A stretch of DNA of 64,000 nt from Spirosoma rhododendri (lineage in GTDB: Bacteria; Bacteroidota; Bacteroidia; Cytophagales; Spirosomataceae): the NCBI RefSeq assembly GCF_012849055.1, contig NZ_CP051677.1:4479001-4543000 (forward strand), in the 5' to 3' direction. Made by a program: the position numbers and the translations under genes. Below are positions 1 to 8,696 of the stretch, piece after piece. Under the pieces are notes generated by a model. It saw only the letters and a program-made list of their open reading frames with translations, searched no databases and had not been told where the DNA came from. Numbering within the stretch: the first letter of the stretch is position 1; each line of letters starts with the position of its first letter.

Positions 1-411
1 AACGAAACCATCCGGCAGCGCACCTACGTAGCACTTGTCGAGGGGGTTCCGTCGCCGGAGCAGGGCAAAATAGAGTCGTACCTGCACGAGAGTAAAGCGC
101 TGATCGTCTACTCCAGCCAAAACCCCGACACCGGGCAACTCGCTATCACGAATTATAAGGTTGTCCGCGCTGCCAACGGCTATGCCCTGCTCGAACTCGA
201 ACTCGAAACAGGCCGCAAGAACCAGATACGGGTACATATGCAGGACATCAAGCACCCCATTGCGGGCGATTCCAAATACGGTGCTGAATCCGACCCCATC
301 GGTCGCCTGGGTTTGCACGCGGAAGTGCTGGCGTTTGAGCACCCCATCACGAAAGCTCCCATGCGGTTCGACGCCCCCATCCCAAAGGGCTTTCTGGCAG
401 TGCTGAAATAA
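1..411 (+). CDS. RluA-family 23S rRNA/tRNA pseudouridine synthase, C-terminal part (5' end outside window)
   Basis: The reading frame is open from the first base and gives 136 residues before the TAA at 409-411. The fragment carries the C-terminal half of the RluA-type catalytic fold: 'LELETGRKNQIRVHM', then 'HPIAGDSKYG' and 'LGLHAEVLAFEHP', the usual conserved blocks that follow the catalytic aspartate. The catalytic HRLD-type motif must lie upstream of the window. RluA enzymes isomerise specific uridines in rRNA or tRNA; which site is modified cannot be told from this part. The gene converges on the glycosyltransferase at 516-1199, with an imperfect hairpin between them. The family call is secure; the subfamily is not resolved. 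Confidence 0.9.
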   Translation, partial: NETIRQRTYVALVEGVPSPEQGKIESYLHESKALIVYSSQNPDTGQLAITNYKVVRAANGYALLELELETGRKNQIRVHMQDIKHPIAGDSKYGAESDPIGRLGLHAEVLAFEHPITKAPMRFDAPIPKGFLAVLK

Positions 412-426
412 CGGGGCACGGTATGA

Positions 427-510
427 AGTTTACGGTTTTCAGTAGTCGGTTTACGAGTGTGCGAATGCACTAGCCAGCACCGTAAACCGAATACTGTAAA
501 CTGTAAACCG
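427..510. terminator. Imperfect inverted repeat between convergent genes (TTTACGG-type)
   Basis: The arms at about 427-455 and 481-508 are near-complementary and are built from GTTTACGG/CGTAAACC-like phrases. The repeat lies exactly between the 3' ends of two convergent genes, so a bidirectional terminator is the simplest reading. It also belongs by look to the TTAAAC-phrase family at 5218-5330 and 48144-48233. Confidence 0.5.
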
Positions 511-515
511 TAGAC

Positions 516-1199
516 CTACTGTACAAACCGGTATTTCACCAGTACCCAGATGGCTTCGATACCGTCGAACCAGGAAATTTTCTTGCCTTCTTCGATCGAT
601 CGCGGGTAGTAGTTGATTGGCAATTCGTGAATACGGACACCCCGCTTCGCCACTTTCGCCGTTACCTCGGGGCAAAACTCGAAGCCGTTGCATTCGAGCG
701 GAATTGATTGCAGAAACTTCGAATCGAATACCTTGTAACAGGTCGGTTCGTCGGTCAGGCGCTGGCTGTAGAGCAGATTCGTAAGCCAGGTAACAATTTG
801 TCCGCCCAGGTAAAAGCTGAAGTACGAATGGCGATTCTCAGGTTTCAGAAAGCGTGACCCGTAGATGACCTTCTCCCGTCCGGCTACGATGGGCTCAATC
901 AGTTTGACATAATCCTGCGGTTCGTACTCCAGGTCAGCATCCTGTATAATGGCGATGTCGCCCTGAATGTGCTGAATGGCCGTTCGGATGGCTGCGCCCT
1001 TACCCTGATTGTGCGTGTGGTGAATGACCCGTACGTTGGGCACGGCGTTATACGTAGCCAACCGTTCACGGGTGCCATCTGTCGACCCATCGTCGACGAT
1101 GATAATCTCTTTCTCCAACGGTACCGCCTGTATTTTCTCGATTATAGCGTCGATCGATTTTATTTCGTTGTAGGCGGGAATCAGAACAGACAAAAGCAT
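516..1199 (-). CDS. GT2-family glycosyltransferase (dolichol/polyprenyl-phosphate sugar synthase-like)
   Basis: 227 residues, the usual size of a soluble GT-A transferase of the DPM1 type. Visible blocks are 'LIPAYNE' (about 6-12), the nucleotide-binding 'VDDGSTDGT' (about 35-43), 'GKGAAIRTAI' (about 67-76) and the metal-binding 'QDADLEY' (about 86-92). There is no membrane anchor. Family knowledge: such enzymes move a sugar from a nucleotide donor to a polyprenyl phosphate or a cell-wall/glycan acceptor in the cytoplasm. The upstream gene (1247-2707) codes for a GT39-like membrane protein with only 47 bases between them, so the two probably form an operon in which this enzyme makes the lipid-linked sugar that the membrane partner uses. 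That coupling is inference. Confidence 0.88.
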   Translation of the reverse strand: MLLSVLIPAYNEIKSIDAIIEKIQAVPLEKEIIIVDDGSTDGTRERLATYNAVPNVRVIHHTHNQGKGAAIRTAIQHIQGDIAIIQDADLEYEPQDYVKLIEPIVAGREKVIYGSRFLKPENRHSYFSFYLGGQIVTWLTNLLYSQRLTDEPTCYKVFDSKFLQSIPLECNGFEFCPEVTAKVAKRGVRIHELPINYYPRSIEEGKKISWFDGIEAIWVLVKYRFVQ

Positions 1200-1246
1200 A
1201 GGGAGGTATTACGAAAATGCAATCTAAAAAAAACAGGGAGATTCAA

Positions 1247-2707
1247 TCATTTACGAACCCAATACTTCATCAGAAAAGTAGAATCGGTACCGGGACGAAA
1301 ATAGCGATCGAGCCCCTCTCGCAACTGACGTAGCGCGTATACGTTGGCGGGTTTCTGCGCGGCTGTGCTGTCGTCGATTACGTGCGCCCGGTTGTCGATG
1401 ATGATTAGTTTCAAACTCGTATCGGCCAGGGCGCGGGCGTACGTGTCCGGGTGCTGATCGATGTAGTGTGTCGTCTGCATCTCGGTATTGATAAACGGCA
1501 CGTTTGGCACAACGTCGGATAGAAAATACAGCATCATCGCATTGTCGAAGATCAGCGCTTTCCCCCCCGGCCCCACCTGCTGCCGGATAAAACCGGCGTT
1601 GTACACTTCGCCCCGGTAGTCGGCCAGTTGCGTAAACCGCCGAACGGCATCGGGTCGGTACAGCCACAAGCCAGCACCCAGCCCGATCACCAGCACCACC
1701 GCCCCGGCTATAGCCACGCGCGGTAACCGGTTCAACTCCCACGATTGATTCGTCAGAAACCGATCGATCAGAAAACCGAGATGGACGTTGAAAAACACGG
1801 CAGCGGGGAAAAAGTAGTGGCTGGCCTGCGTCTTCAGCAGCGACGCGCAGGCGAACACGCCCAGCAGCAGCGCCAGCCACAACGCGGGCGTCTGCGCGTA
1901 CTGACGTCGGTACGGCGGCAACCACACCAGCACCAGCGACACGGCCAGCAAGCCCAGCAGCCAGCTTAGTTTCACCAAAAACTTGGCCAGAAATAAAGTA
2001 TGCGACGGGTAGCCACCAAACGGGTAAATATATGTCCACTCGATATGCGGGTTCAGTCGGCCGGTGGCGTAGAAATAGGTTGCCGACAGGCCCAGCGGCA
2101 GCAGAAAGCCCAGCAGCGTCAGGAGCCCCCGCCCCACCATCCGGCCGAACGTCTGATGGCCCGTTAGCCAGAGCAGGGTGAGATAGCCCGCGAAACCGAC
2201 CATGTAGAAAGCCGCCACGCTTTTGAAGCACATACCGACGCCCAGCAACGCGCCCGCGCCCAGCCAACGCCAGCTAGCGCGTCCGCCGTTGCGGATTACC
2301 AGTCCGAAGGCCAGCAAACCCGTCAGCGCGATCCAGCTTTCGGGTTCCAGAAAATTCATTTCGGTGAAAAAGCACGTCAGTGCCGTCAGCCCAGCGCCCA
2401 GCGCAGCCGCCCGGTTGCCCAACTGCCGAACAGCCCAGTAAGCCGACACTACCACCGACATCGCCAGCAACGTTATCAGCAACGAAATACTGACGTGATT
2501 ATAGCCGCCCAGCAGCCCCAGCAGCACGTGGGTCGACGAATAGATCAGGTACGATTTCGACGGGATAAAGTCGTATAAGGCCCGGTGTTCATCCAGCGAA
2601 CGGGCGACGTACAGATATTCCGTCGCGTCGTAGCCGTAGCCTGAGTTGTAGGCAAAGACAAAAAAAACCAGACCAAACAGCGCCAGTGCCGGTAGTAGTC
2701 GAAGCAT
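1247..2707 (-). CDS. Polytopic membrane protein, GT39/ArnT-like glycosyltransferase
   Basis: 486 residues with about ten or more hydrophobic segments and a soluble C-terminal domain of about 130 residues. The N-terminal loop carries an acidic motif ('YGYDATEYLYVARSL') at the place where polyprenyl-phosphate-dependent mannosyl/arabinosyl transferases have their catalytic acidic residue. It is followed by a 'KSYLIYSSTHVLLGLL' segment resembling the second conserved GT39 block. The protein should sit in the inner membrane and use a lipid-linked sugar on the periplasmic side. Its neighbour downstream is a GT2 enzyme that could supply the donor. The exact substrate is unknown. The start at 2707 is the first ATG and directly precedes a hydrophobic helix. 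Confidence 0.75.
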   Translation of the reverse strand: MLRLLPALALFGLVFFVFAYNSGYGYDATEYLYVARSLDEHRALYDFIPSKSYLIYSSTHVLLGLLGGYNHVSISLLITLLAMSVVVSAYWAVRQLGNRAAALGAGLTALTCFFTEMNFLEPESWIALTGLLAFGLVIRNGGRASWRWLGAGALLGVGMCFKSVAAFYMVGFAGYLTLLWLTGHQTFGRMVGRGLLTLLGFLLPLGLSATYFYATGRLNPHIEWTYIYPFGGYPSHTLFLAKFLVKLSWLLGLLAVSLVLVWLPPYRRQYAQTPALWLALLLGVFACASLLKTQASHYFFPAAVFFNVHLGFLIDRFLTNQSWELNRLPRVAIAGAVVLVIGLGAGLWLYRPDAVRRFTQLADYRGEVYNAGFIRQQVGPGGKALIFDNAMMLYFLSDVVPNVPFINTEMQTTHYIDQHPDTYARALADTSLKLIIIDNRAHVIDDSTAAQKPANVYALRQLREGLDRYFRPGTDSTFLMKYWVRK

Positions 2708-2930
2708 AGTTAACAGTCAAAATTTCAAAAATCCGCAGCGTCTGGACTTTGTAACCAGTCAGTGTAGCCCGGACGTGGATCGCTCCAGCGCACCGGTCTA
2801 GGCTACACCTTGTCGTCTGCACCTTCCAGGTGTGGACGGGCGCGACAGCGACCAAAAAGCTGCCGTCTTACGTAGTTGCTCTATCGGGAAGGGCTATCAA
2901 GTTCTGATTAACAATACCCTCCGCCCCCTG
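2708..2930. other. Gene-free stretch upstream of the GT39/GT2 operon with short hairpins
   Basis: I see no convincing gene. It contains a GTGTAGCC/GGCTACAC inverted repeat (about 2763-2809) and a smaller CACCT/AGGTG hairpin near 2820-2835. The promoter of the minus-strand operon should be here, but I could not pick out a clear -7/-33 pair. Confidence 0.4.
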
Positions 2931-3115
2931 AGAGGTTGTTTGGGGAATGAATTTTTGTCATCCCGACGACAGGAGGGATCCGCTCCGGCGGCCCGGTCCG
3001 GTAACCGGCGTTTTCTTGCCCCTAGCGAACCGGGCCGCCGGAGCGGATCCCTCCTGTCGTCGGGATGACAAAAAAGGCAATTTTGACCCGGATCATGCTT
3101 CCCCAAACAACCTCT
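2931..3115. repeat. GTCATCCCGA hairpin element, copy 1, with a nested outer inverted repeat
   Basis: Perfect 46-base arms at 2952-2997 and 3029-3074 with a 31-base loop; the outer end reads TTTTTGTCATCCCGACGAC. A second, perfect 16-bp inverted repeat flanks it (2931-2946 and 3100-3115, AGAGGTTGTTTGGGGA and its complement). The same GTCATCCCGA...GGAGGGATC signature recurs at 10446-10540 and 36485-36569. This looks like a REP/MITE-type dispersed element. No transposase lies nearby. Confidence 0.8.
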
Positions 3116-3230
3116 GAAGGGGGAGAAACTCATTCGCGGGACGCTCTCCCTTCAGGGGGCGGGGGTAAACAGCCTGAACCCTTACAGCCTCCGAATCTGA
3201 ACCCACGCTTTGGAGTCCAGACTACACAGT

Positions 3231-4427
3231 CTACGCCGTAATAACCGCGCGGCTTTGACCGACCGGGCGGAGGTTAGCCAGGCAGCGTACCAGCAAGGTC
3301 ATCGGAAACAGCACGTCGACCCCGCCCGGCACTGTCGACAGGAACATCCCCACGATTATCAGCAGCCCCGTAAAGGCAAAGTACCGCGACCGCCGGGCAT
3401 TCGTTGCGTTCTTGTTCGTCGCCCAGAAAATCAGCGGCAGATGGTACGGAGCTAGGTAGAGCAGCGTCGGATTCCAGGTCGTGACGCCGTGGTCGGTACC
3501 TACCCAGAGCAGGAGCAAAAACCAGCCCAGGAACCCTACCACGCCAAACAGCCACAAATCGAGCCGCCGACTAACATAGCCCCGCTGATACTGCCGGACA
3601 GTCGCAAAAACAATCACCAGCCCCAGCACGGCGAATACCACCGTCGGGTCGAAGATGATGGGTACCTGCTGCCGGAAAGTCGTTGCCGCCTGAGACAGCG
3701 TTTTATCCTCGGCTACAAACGGCTGTGTAACGCCGTTCGGCTGCCGGATCGTGGCGCGGGCCAGCTGATCGTGGACGTTATTGGGCAAATACATCGCGTG
3801 CCAGCCGTCGGTTTGCTCGTCGGCCGGGCGACCGATGGCCAGGTTCATCCCCAGCTTCGCCCACGGCTTCTCACCCAGATAATCGTTCATCCAGTCGCGG
3901 TACGACTTACCCGTCATCACCGTCGCCGACGGAATCAGCAGGCTGTCGCCACAGGCTTCGACCAGTTTGTCGCGGGGGCGCGTGGCACAGTTGTCGTAGA
4001 AAAACTTGTACTGATACGTCCGGTTTTCGGGCAGCATGTTGGTTTCCAGCACCTGAAACACCCGTTGCCGCTGCGAGGCCGACAGGTTCAGCACCTGCTC
4101 CCGCACCGACCGGTTCTCCTGCTGATAGGCGTACATGAACAGGTACATATCGTAGGCGTCGATGTAGTACGGCAGCGTTCCGCGCAGGAATTTCACGTAG
4201 AAATTATCTTCCGTAAACCGGAAACCGCCCCAGCCGTAGGTACGGTCGAGGTTGAGCGCGGGGTCGTAGACGCGGATGGCCGTATGCCCAAACACCGAGT
4301 ACAGCTCCTCACCCGGCCCTGCCGTCAGCAGACTGATCCGCGCACCCGGCGACAGCGTCTGCGCGTTGGTCAGCGACGCACTTAGCAGCACCACTACGAA
4401 CAGCAGCAAGCGGGCGGCACTACTCAT
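3231..4427 (-). CDS. DUF4105-family membrane protein with signal peptide
   Basis: 398 residues from the chosen ATG at 4427. That ATG overlaps the rsmI stop by eight bases (ATGAGTAG), the typical arrangement for coupled translation; an ATG at 4439 would add four residues and is also possible. The protein begins with a signal peptide ending near 'SASLTNA'. A soluble domain follows with the DUF4105 hallmarks 'GPGEELYSVFGHTAIRVYD' and 'YDNCATRPRD', and about four transmembrane helices lie in the last 130 residues. The conserved Cys and His suggest an NlpC/P60-like fold, but no activity has been shown that I know of. It lies at the end of the rsmI transcript; the functional link is unknown. Confidence 0.82.
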   Translation of the reverse strand: MSSAARLLLFVVVLLSASLTNAQTLSPGARISLLTAGPGEELYSVFGHTAIRVYDPALNLDRTYGWGGFRFTEDNFYVKFLRGTLPYYIDAYDMYLFMYAYQQENRSVREQVLNLSASQRQRVFQVLETNMLPENRTYQYKFFYDNCATRPRDKLVEACGDSLLIPSATVMTGKSYRDWMNDYLGEKPWAKLGMNLAIGRPADEQTDGWHAMYLPNNVHDQLARATIRQPNGVTQPFVAEDKTLSQAATTFRQQVPIIFDPTVVFAVLGLVIVFATVRQYQRGYVSRRLDLWLFGVVGFLGWFLLLLWVGTDHGVTTWNPTLLYLAPYHLPLIFWATNKNATNARRSRYFAFTGLLIIVGMFLSTVPGGVDVLFPMTLLVRCLANLRPVGQSRAVITA

Positions 4428-5151
4428 CGTCTTCCTCATCGGTTTCGTCGGCGTACTTGTTGCGACGCCCTTTATTTTTCTCAGGCTCTTTCCCCTGAAC
4501 GCAGATAACCAGCTCACCTTTGATTGTTTTTTCGCCAAAATAAGTAATGAGTTCCGATAACGGCCCGCGCCGGTTTTCCTCGAACAGCTTCGTCAGCTCG
4601 CGCGACACACTGGCCGGACGGTCGGCCCCGAACAGCTCGGCAAACTGCCCCAGCGTCTTCAGCAGGCGGTGGGGCGACTCGTAGAACACCATCGTCCGCT
4701 CCTCGTCGGCCAGTTCGCCCAGCCGTGTCTGCCGCCCTTTTTTGTGGGGCAAAAAGCCCTCGAACGTAAACCGGTCCGTCGGCAAACCCGAGTTGACCAG
4801 CGCGGGTACGAAGGCCGTTGCGCCGGGCAGGCACTCGACCACGATGTCGTGCTGCACACAGGCCCGCACCAGCAGAAAGCCGGGGTCGGAGATGCCGGGC
4901 GTACCCGCGTCGGAGATTAGCGCGAAGCTTTTACCCGCCTTCAACTGCTCGATGAGCCGCTGTACGGTCTGGTGTTCGTTGAAAATATGATAACTCTGCA
5001 ACGGCTTGCTGATGGCGAGGTGTTTCAGCAGCACCCCCGACGTGCGGGTGTCTTCGGCCAGAATCACGTCGACCGATTTAAGCACGTTGATCGCCCGGAG
5101 GGTAATGTCGTCCAGATTCCCGATGGGTGTCGGCACCAGATACAATTTCAT
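4420..5151 (-). CDS. rsmI: 16S rRNA (cytidine-1402 2'-O)-methyltransferase
   Basis: 243 residues, close to the family length. It shows the tetrapyrrole-methylase fold motifs special to RsmI: 'LVPTPIGNLDDITLRA' at residues 4-19, 'AEDTRTSGVLLKH', 'LISDAGTPGISDPG' and 'GFLPHKKGRQ'. The enzyme uses SAM to methylate the ribose of C1402 in the decoding centre of the small subunit. The C-terminus ends in a highly acidic tail (TDEEDDE), and the DUF4105 gene starts within its last codons. The upstream region has a TAACTTGC sequence just before the ATG that resembles the Bacteroidetes -7 element, which would imply a very short leader. Confidence 0.95.
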   Translation of the reverse strand: MKLYLVPTPIGNLDDITLRAINVLKSVDVILAEDTRTSGVLLKHLAISKPLQSYHIFNEHQTVQRLIEQLKAGKSFALISDAGTPGISDPGFLLVRACVQHDIVVECLPGATAFVPALVNSGLPTDRFTFEGFLPHKKGRQTRLGELADEERTMVFYESPHRLLKTLGQFAELFGADRPASVSRELTKLFEENRRGPLSELITYFGEKTIKGELVICVQGKEPEKNKGRRNKYADETDEEDDE

Positions 5152-5217
5152 GCCCGCAAGTTAACAGCTTTGCCCCGCTGGATGGTGATATTTTTGGTTG
5201 TGCGGCCTTTAGAGGTT

Positions 5218-5330
5218 GATGTTTACCGTTCAATGTCCAATGTTTAAAGTTGGTCTGTCACCCGGATTTGTGTTTTAGGACCGTCGCCCTCACACGCCAA
5301 CATTGACCGTTAAACGTCAGACCTTAAACC
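5218..5330. repeat. TTAAAC-phrase imperfect inverted repeat between divergent genes
   Basis: The segment 5218-5238 (GATGTTTACCGTTCAATGTCC) is nearly complementary to 5298-5318, and further TTTAAAG/CTTTAAAC-like phrases surround it. It lies between divergent rsmI and the GH5 gene, so it is not a simple terminator. It shares its phrases with 427-510 and 48144-48233. Confidence 0.55.
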
Positions 5331-5338
5331 CACGATTC

Positions 5339-6379
5339 ATGCGCTCTATCTTCCTCTCCCTCCTGCTCAGCCTGTTGATGCTGACGGCGAACGCTCAACG
5401 ATGGACGGCCCAGCAGGCCAACGACTGGTACAAAACACAACCCTTTCTGGTGGGGGCCAATTTCATCCCCAGCACCGCCATCAATCAGCTTGAAATGTGG
5501 CAGGCCGACACCTTCGACCCGGCTACCATCGACAAAGAACTCGGCTACGCGGAAGGCATCGGCATGAACGTCATGCGCGTGTTTCTGCACAATCTGGTCT
5601 GGGAACAGGACGCCGAAGGGTTCAAAAAGCGCATCGACCAGTTTCTGCAAATCGCCGACAAGCACCACATCAAGATCATGTTCGTGCTGTTCGACTCGTG
5701 CTGGAACGACGACCCGCAGCTGGGCAAGCAGCCCGCGCCCGTGACGGGGAAACACAACTCGGGTTGGGTACGCGCCCCCGGCACCAAACGCCTGTTCGAT
5801 TCGCGCACCTGGGCCGGACTGGAGCAGTACACGAAGGGCGTGCTGACCGCCTTCGCCAGCGACAAGCGCGTGCTGGTGTGGGACCTGTTTAACGAACCCA
5901 GCAACAACGGCTACAACGACGCCGTGGTGCCGCTGCTAACCAAAACGTTTGCGTGGGCGCAGGCTGCCCGCCCGTCGCAGCCGATTACCGCTGGCTGGTG
6001 GAACGATCACGAACTCTCCAACGACATCATGTTTGGTCAGTCGGACATTATCACGTTCCATAACTACAACGAAGCCCCCAAGCTGGAAGCGCAGATCATC
6101 GACCTGCAAAAACGGTTCGGCCGCCCGCTGATCTGCACCGAATACATGGCCCGCACCCGCAACAGCACGTTCCAGAGTAGCCTGCCCATTTTCAAGAAAT
6201 ACAAAGTCGGCGCGATCAACTGGGGACTGGTAAAGGGCAAGACTAACACCATCTACGCCTGGAACGCCCCCATGCCCGACGGTAAGGAGCCGCCCGTCTG
6301 GTTCCACGACATCTTCCGCCCCGACGGCTCCGTCTTCGACCCCGCCGAAACCGCGTTGATTAAACAGATAGCTAAGTAG
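5339..6379 (+). CDS. Secreted GH5-like glycoside hydrolase (cellulase/mannanase superfamily)
   Basis: 346 residues from the ATG at 5339, which is followed at once by a signal peptide (MRSIFLSLLLSLLMLTANA). An earlier in-frame ATG at 5303 would put a charged stretch in front of the signal peptide and is less likely. The TIM-barrel shows the acid/base 'WDLFNEPSNN' (Glu186), 'ITFHNYNE' and the nucleophile block 'LICTEYMAR' (Glu268), the arrangement of clan GH-A family 5. It should hydrolyse a beta-linked plant or microbial polysaccharide outside the cytoplasm; the substrate is not clear. It stands alone, with a hairpin 15 bases after the stop. Confidence 0.85.
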   Translation: MRSIFLSLLLSLLMLTANAQRWTAQQANDWYKTQPFLVGANFIPSTAINQLEMWQADTFDPATIDKELGYAEGIGMNVMRVFLHNLVWEQDAEGFKKRIDQFLQIADKHHIKIMFVLFDSCWNDDPQLGKQPAPVTGKHNSGWVRAPGTKRLFDSRTWAGLEQYTKGVLTAFASDKRVLVWDLFNEPSNNGYNDAVVPLLTKTFAWAQAARPSQPITAGWWNDHELSNDIMFGQSDIITFHNYNEAPKLEAQIIDLQKRFGRPLICTEYMARTRNSTFQSSLPIFKKYKVGAINWGLVKGKTNTIYAWNAPMPDGKEPPVWFHDIFRPDGSVFDPAETALIKQIAK

Positions 6380-6393
6380 ATGATCGTCTTCGT

Positions 6394-6438
6394 CCACAGC
6401 GATTGATACCGGCCTTACCGAATAATCAATCGCTGTGG
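6394..6438 (+). terminator. Stem-loop after the GH5 gene
   Basis: A perfect 14-bp stem (CCACAGCGATTGAT at 6394-6407 with its complement at 6425-6438) and a 17-base loop, 15 bases after the stop codon. The following T content is weak, so it may act as a transcript-stabilising hairpin rather than a strong terminator. Confidence 0.6.
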
Positions 6439-6764
6439 GTTATTATCATTTGTTAATGTACCATTGTGACAAGACGTACAGTTCAGGTACGCACATACAG
6501 CAAAACTACGGAACTACAATTAGCTAATAACTAACAACTCATAGTTCACCAGATATCAGTACAATAACATGTTGTGTGTTTCTCAAAGCAGCGCTTCCAT
6601 TTTGCGACAGGTGAAATAATTGAGTTGGTCGGCTCTGAAAAATCGAGCGGGTCAGTCGAGACGTGAAGAACGTCCTGCTAAGTAAGGGCTAGCGGTATAA
6701 TACAACAAACATTTTCTCTGTTCTATTTCTTGACCATTAGAAAAACCACTTAAAACAAAATAAT
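6439..6764. other. Gene-free stretch ahead of the A/T-rich islet
   Basis: No gene is seen. The composition shifts from GC-rich to A/T-rich across it. CTAATAACTAACAACTCATAGTTC-like phrases occur near 6520-6545, and A/T-rich sequence directly before the start at 6765 should hold the promoter of the islet genes. Confidence 0.4.
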
Positions 6765-7097
6765 ATGTTCAAAAATACCTTTTCATTTGAATGTCGTATC
6801 AGAAGGTCTGAGTACGGTATAAGCGCCATTATTTATGCCTTTGCAGCTGTGATTATAAATGTCATTATGCAAGCAGGTGAAGGGGCAGCACTCATAGGAA
6901 TAGCATATATTCCTTTATTGTGGTTTCTGTGGTCGCAGGGTGCGAAAAGGTGTCACGATAGGGGTAACAGCGGCTGGTATCAAATTATCCCTTTCTACGG
7001 ACTTTGGATGTTATTCGCCGACGGCCAAGCCGGCACCAACGAATATGGGCCTAATCCCAAAGGCATAGGGGAACAAATACAGAACACTAATGTTTGA
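6765..7097 (+). CDS. DUF805 family inner-membrane protein
   Basis: 110 residues with an N-terminal 'FSFECRIRRSEYG' block (the DUF805 'GR.sR.eyW' region), two or three hydrophobic helices and the family motif 'AKRCHDRGNSGWYQIIPF' near residue 62, ending in a soluble '...GTNEYGPNPKG' tail that is also family-typical. DUF805 proteins are small membrane proteins without a proven activity. The gene opens a three-gene run in which each gene overlaps the next (8 bases to the gene at 7090), so it is very likely an operon. Its composition is intermediate between the GC-rich surroundings and the A/T-rich genes that follow. Confidence 0.85.
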   Translation: MFKNTFSFECRIRRSEYGISAIIYAFAAVIINVIMQAGEGAALIGIAYIPLLWFLWSQGAKRCHDRGNSGWYQIIPFYGLWMLFADGQAGTNEYGPNPKGIGEQIQNTNV

Positions 7098-7611
7098 GAA
7101 AACGCTAGCGTTATTTGTCGTATTGTTCGTATGGTTTGGATTTGTTTTTGGACAAACAAATCCAAACCATGTCAGAGTCAGCGGATACACAAGAAAAGAT
7201 GGAACTTATGTTCAGCCGTATTTTCGTACTGCTCCAAACGCAACTAACAGAGATAATTTCTCCACAACGGGTAATATAAATCCATATACAGGTAAGCCAG
7301 GCTGGATTGAGCCAGACAGTAGGTATAGTACCTTTTACTATAATACATACACTTATCCTTCTGCGAGTAATAAAAGCAGATATGTAATAAACTCAACAGA
7401 ACCTCCTAAGTATAGAGATAGAACTTATGTTGAAGACGAATATGGTAAGTACTCCTGTTATCTAATTCCGAAAGATAAGAGAACATTTAATATCTACGAT
7501 ATGAGCGATAATTTAATTCTATATTTGGTCGTGAATCATAGAGGTGACTGGAGAATATTTGACAGTAATTTAATTTATATCAAGACAATTTTTGTAACAA
7601 CGGAAAAATGA
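7090..7611 (+). CDS. Secreted protein of unknown function (A/T-rich islet)
   Basis: 173 residues: a signal peptide (MFEKTLALFVVLFVWFGFVFG), then 'NHVRVSGYTRKDGTYVQPYF' and 'NINPYTGKPGW'. This N-terminal pattern is seen in many small secreted proteins, often near mobile or interbacterial-competition genes. The C-terminal half has no motif I recognise, but repeated Tyr/Asp strands suggest a beta-rich fold. The start overlaps the DUF805 gene by 8 bases and the stop overlaps the next start (ATGA at 7608-7611). Codon use is A/T-rich, unlike the neighbouring GC-rich genes, which points to recent transfer. Function unknown. Confidence 0.7.
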   Translation: MFEKTLALFVVLFVWFGFVFGQTNPNHVRVSGYTRKDGTYVQPYFRTAPNATNRDNFSTTGNINPYTGKPGWIEPDSRYSTFYYNTYTYPSASNKSRYVINSTEPPKYRDRTYVEDEYGKYSCYLIPKDKRTFNIYDMSDNLILYLVVNHRGDWRIFDSNLIYIKTIFVTTEK

Positions 7612-8696
7612 AGACGTATTGCATCTTATTTTCAATACTCATCGCCTTTAACTGTTCTGCTCAGACTTATTATGCAAGTCCCCTCGGATTCAAAATAAAT
7701 TTTGACAAGACTTGGAAAAGAGTTCCAAAGGAAATTTTACAAAAAAAATTGAACGACATAAAACAACTAGTAGAATATCGCGAAGATGTTCAATTTGACG
7801 CTTGCTATCAAAAAATTGGTAATGCAGATATGGATTATCCTTACATATTGTTTAAAAATATTCATGCTGCTACTGATAATGAAACTGCTATAAAAAAAGT
7901 CCAAGAGTATTTTACAAGCAAGTCTACCTTTGAAAAAACAGTGCAAAATATGGTCAATGGAAAGTTTGGCCTTGAACTCACAGTGGGCAAAAACTATTAT
8001 GATGCTCAAAACAAAATTTTAATACTCACGTACGATATTGGAATTAGTATCAAAGGAAATTTAGTTGGAATGTTTGCTTTCTATTTTGGAAAAAAAGCTA
8101 GCCTCATGACTTATTGCTACAGCTACAAAGATGAGTTTAAGTACGACCAGAAAGAATTCATAAATATTGTTTATTCAATAGAAGATAAAGGCATGGTAAC
8201 AGATATGTCACACTACACTCAAAAACACGACATAGCTGTAAAATACTACAACGATGGTAAGATGCAATCTGAAAACGAAAATAGACAAGAAGCCATACGT
8301 CTATACACAAAAGCAATTGAAAATTATCCAGTTGAAGATACATACATGAAATCCGAAGCCTTATACAATCGTGGCTTAAACAAACGCTATATTAATGATT
8401 ATAAAGGAGCTATTGCTGATTATACGCAAGCGATTAAACACCGACCTAATTACTTTAAGGCATACAATAATCGCGGATATGCTAAACTTTTACTTGAAGA
8501 TTATACAGGTGCTATCATAGATTTTACAATGACAATAAAATATGATAATTACAATACAGAGTTTTCCAGTATGGCATTAGGGAATAGAGGGATTGCCAAA
8601 GTATTTTTAGGTCAAGATGGGTGTTTGGACTTAAAAAAATCGATTGAGTTAGGTAATCAAAACGCTCATAAATTTTACAATGAATACTGTAAATAG
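7608..8696 (+). CDS. Secreted TPR-repeat protein (A/T-rich islet)
   Basis: 362 residues with a signal peptide ending near 'FNCSAQ'. A middle region of about 190 residues has no family I recognise. From about residue 205 three tetratricopeptide repeats are visible, each with the 'A(I/A)xxYTxAIxxxP' pattern ('AIRLYTKAIENYP', 'AIADYTQAIKHRP', 'AIIDFTMTIKYDN'). TPRs mediate protein-protein contacts. The N-terminal part resembles the PsbP/Hsp-like domains that often precede TPRs in envelope proteins, but this is weak. It is the third gene of the overlapping run. A sampled 60-base line (7741-7800) has 18 G+C (30%), against 35 of 60 (58%) in a sampled line at 5881-5940. Confidence 0.75.
   Translation: MKTYCILFSILIAFNCSAQTYYASPLGFKINFDKTWKRVPKEILQKKLNDIKQLVEYREDVQFDACYQKIGNADMDYPYILFKNIHAATDNETAIKKVQEYFTSKSTFEKTVQNMVNGKFGLELTVGKNYYDAQNKILILTYDIGISIKGNLVGMFAFYFGKKASLMTYCYSYKDEFKYDQKEFINIVYSIEDKGMVTDMSHYTQKHDIAVKYYNDGKMQSENENRQEAIRLYTKAIENYPVEDTYMKSEALYNRGLNKRYINDYKGAIADYTQAIKHRPNYFKAYNNRGYAKLLLEDYTGAIIDFTMTIKYDNYNTEFSSMALGNRGIAKVFLGQDGCLDLKKSIELGNQNAHKFYNEYCK

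Noticed and set aside
3489..4385. Long open frame (298 codons) on the plus strand inside the DUF4105 gene
   Set aside because: Arg/Pro/Gln-rich translation without any motif, antisense to a gene with signal peptide and family match; it is a GC-skew shadow.
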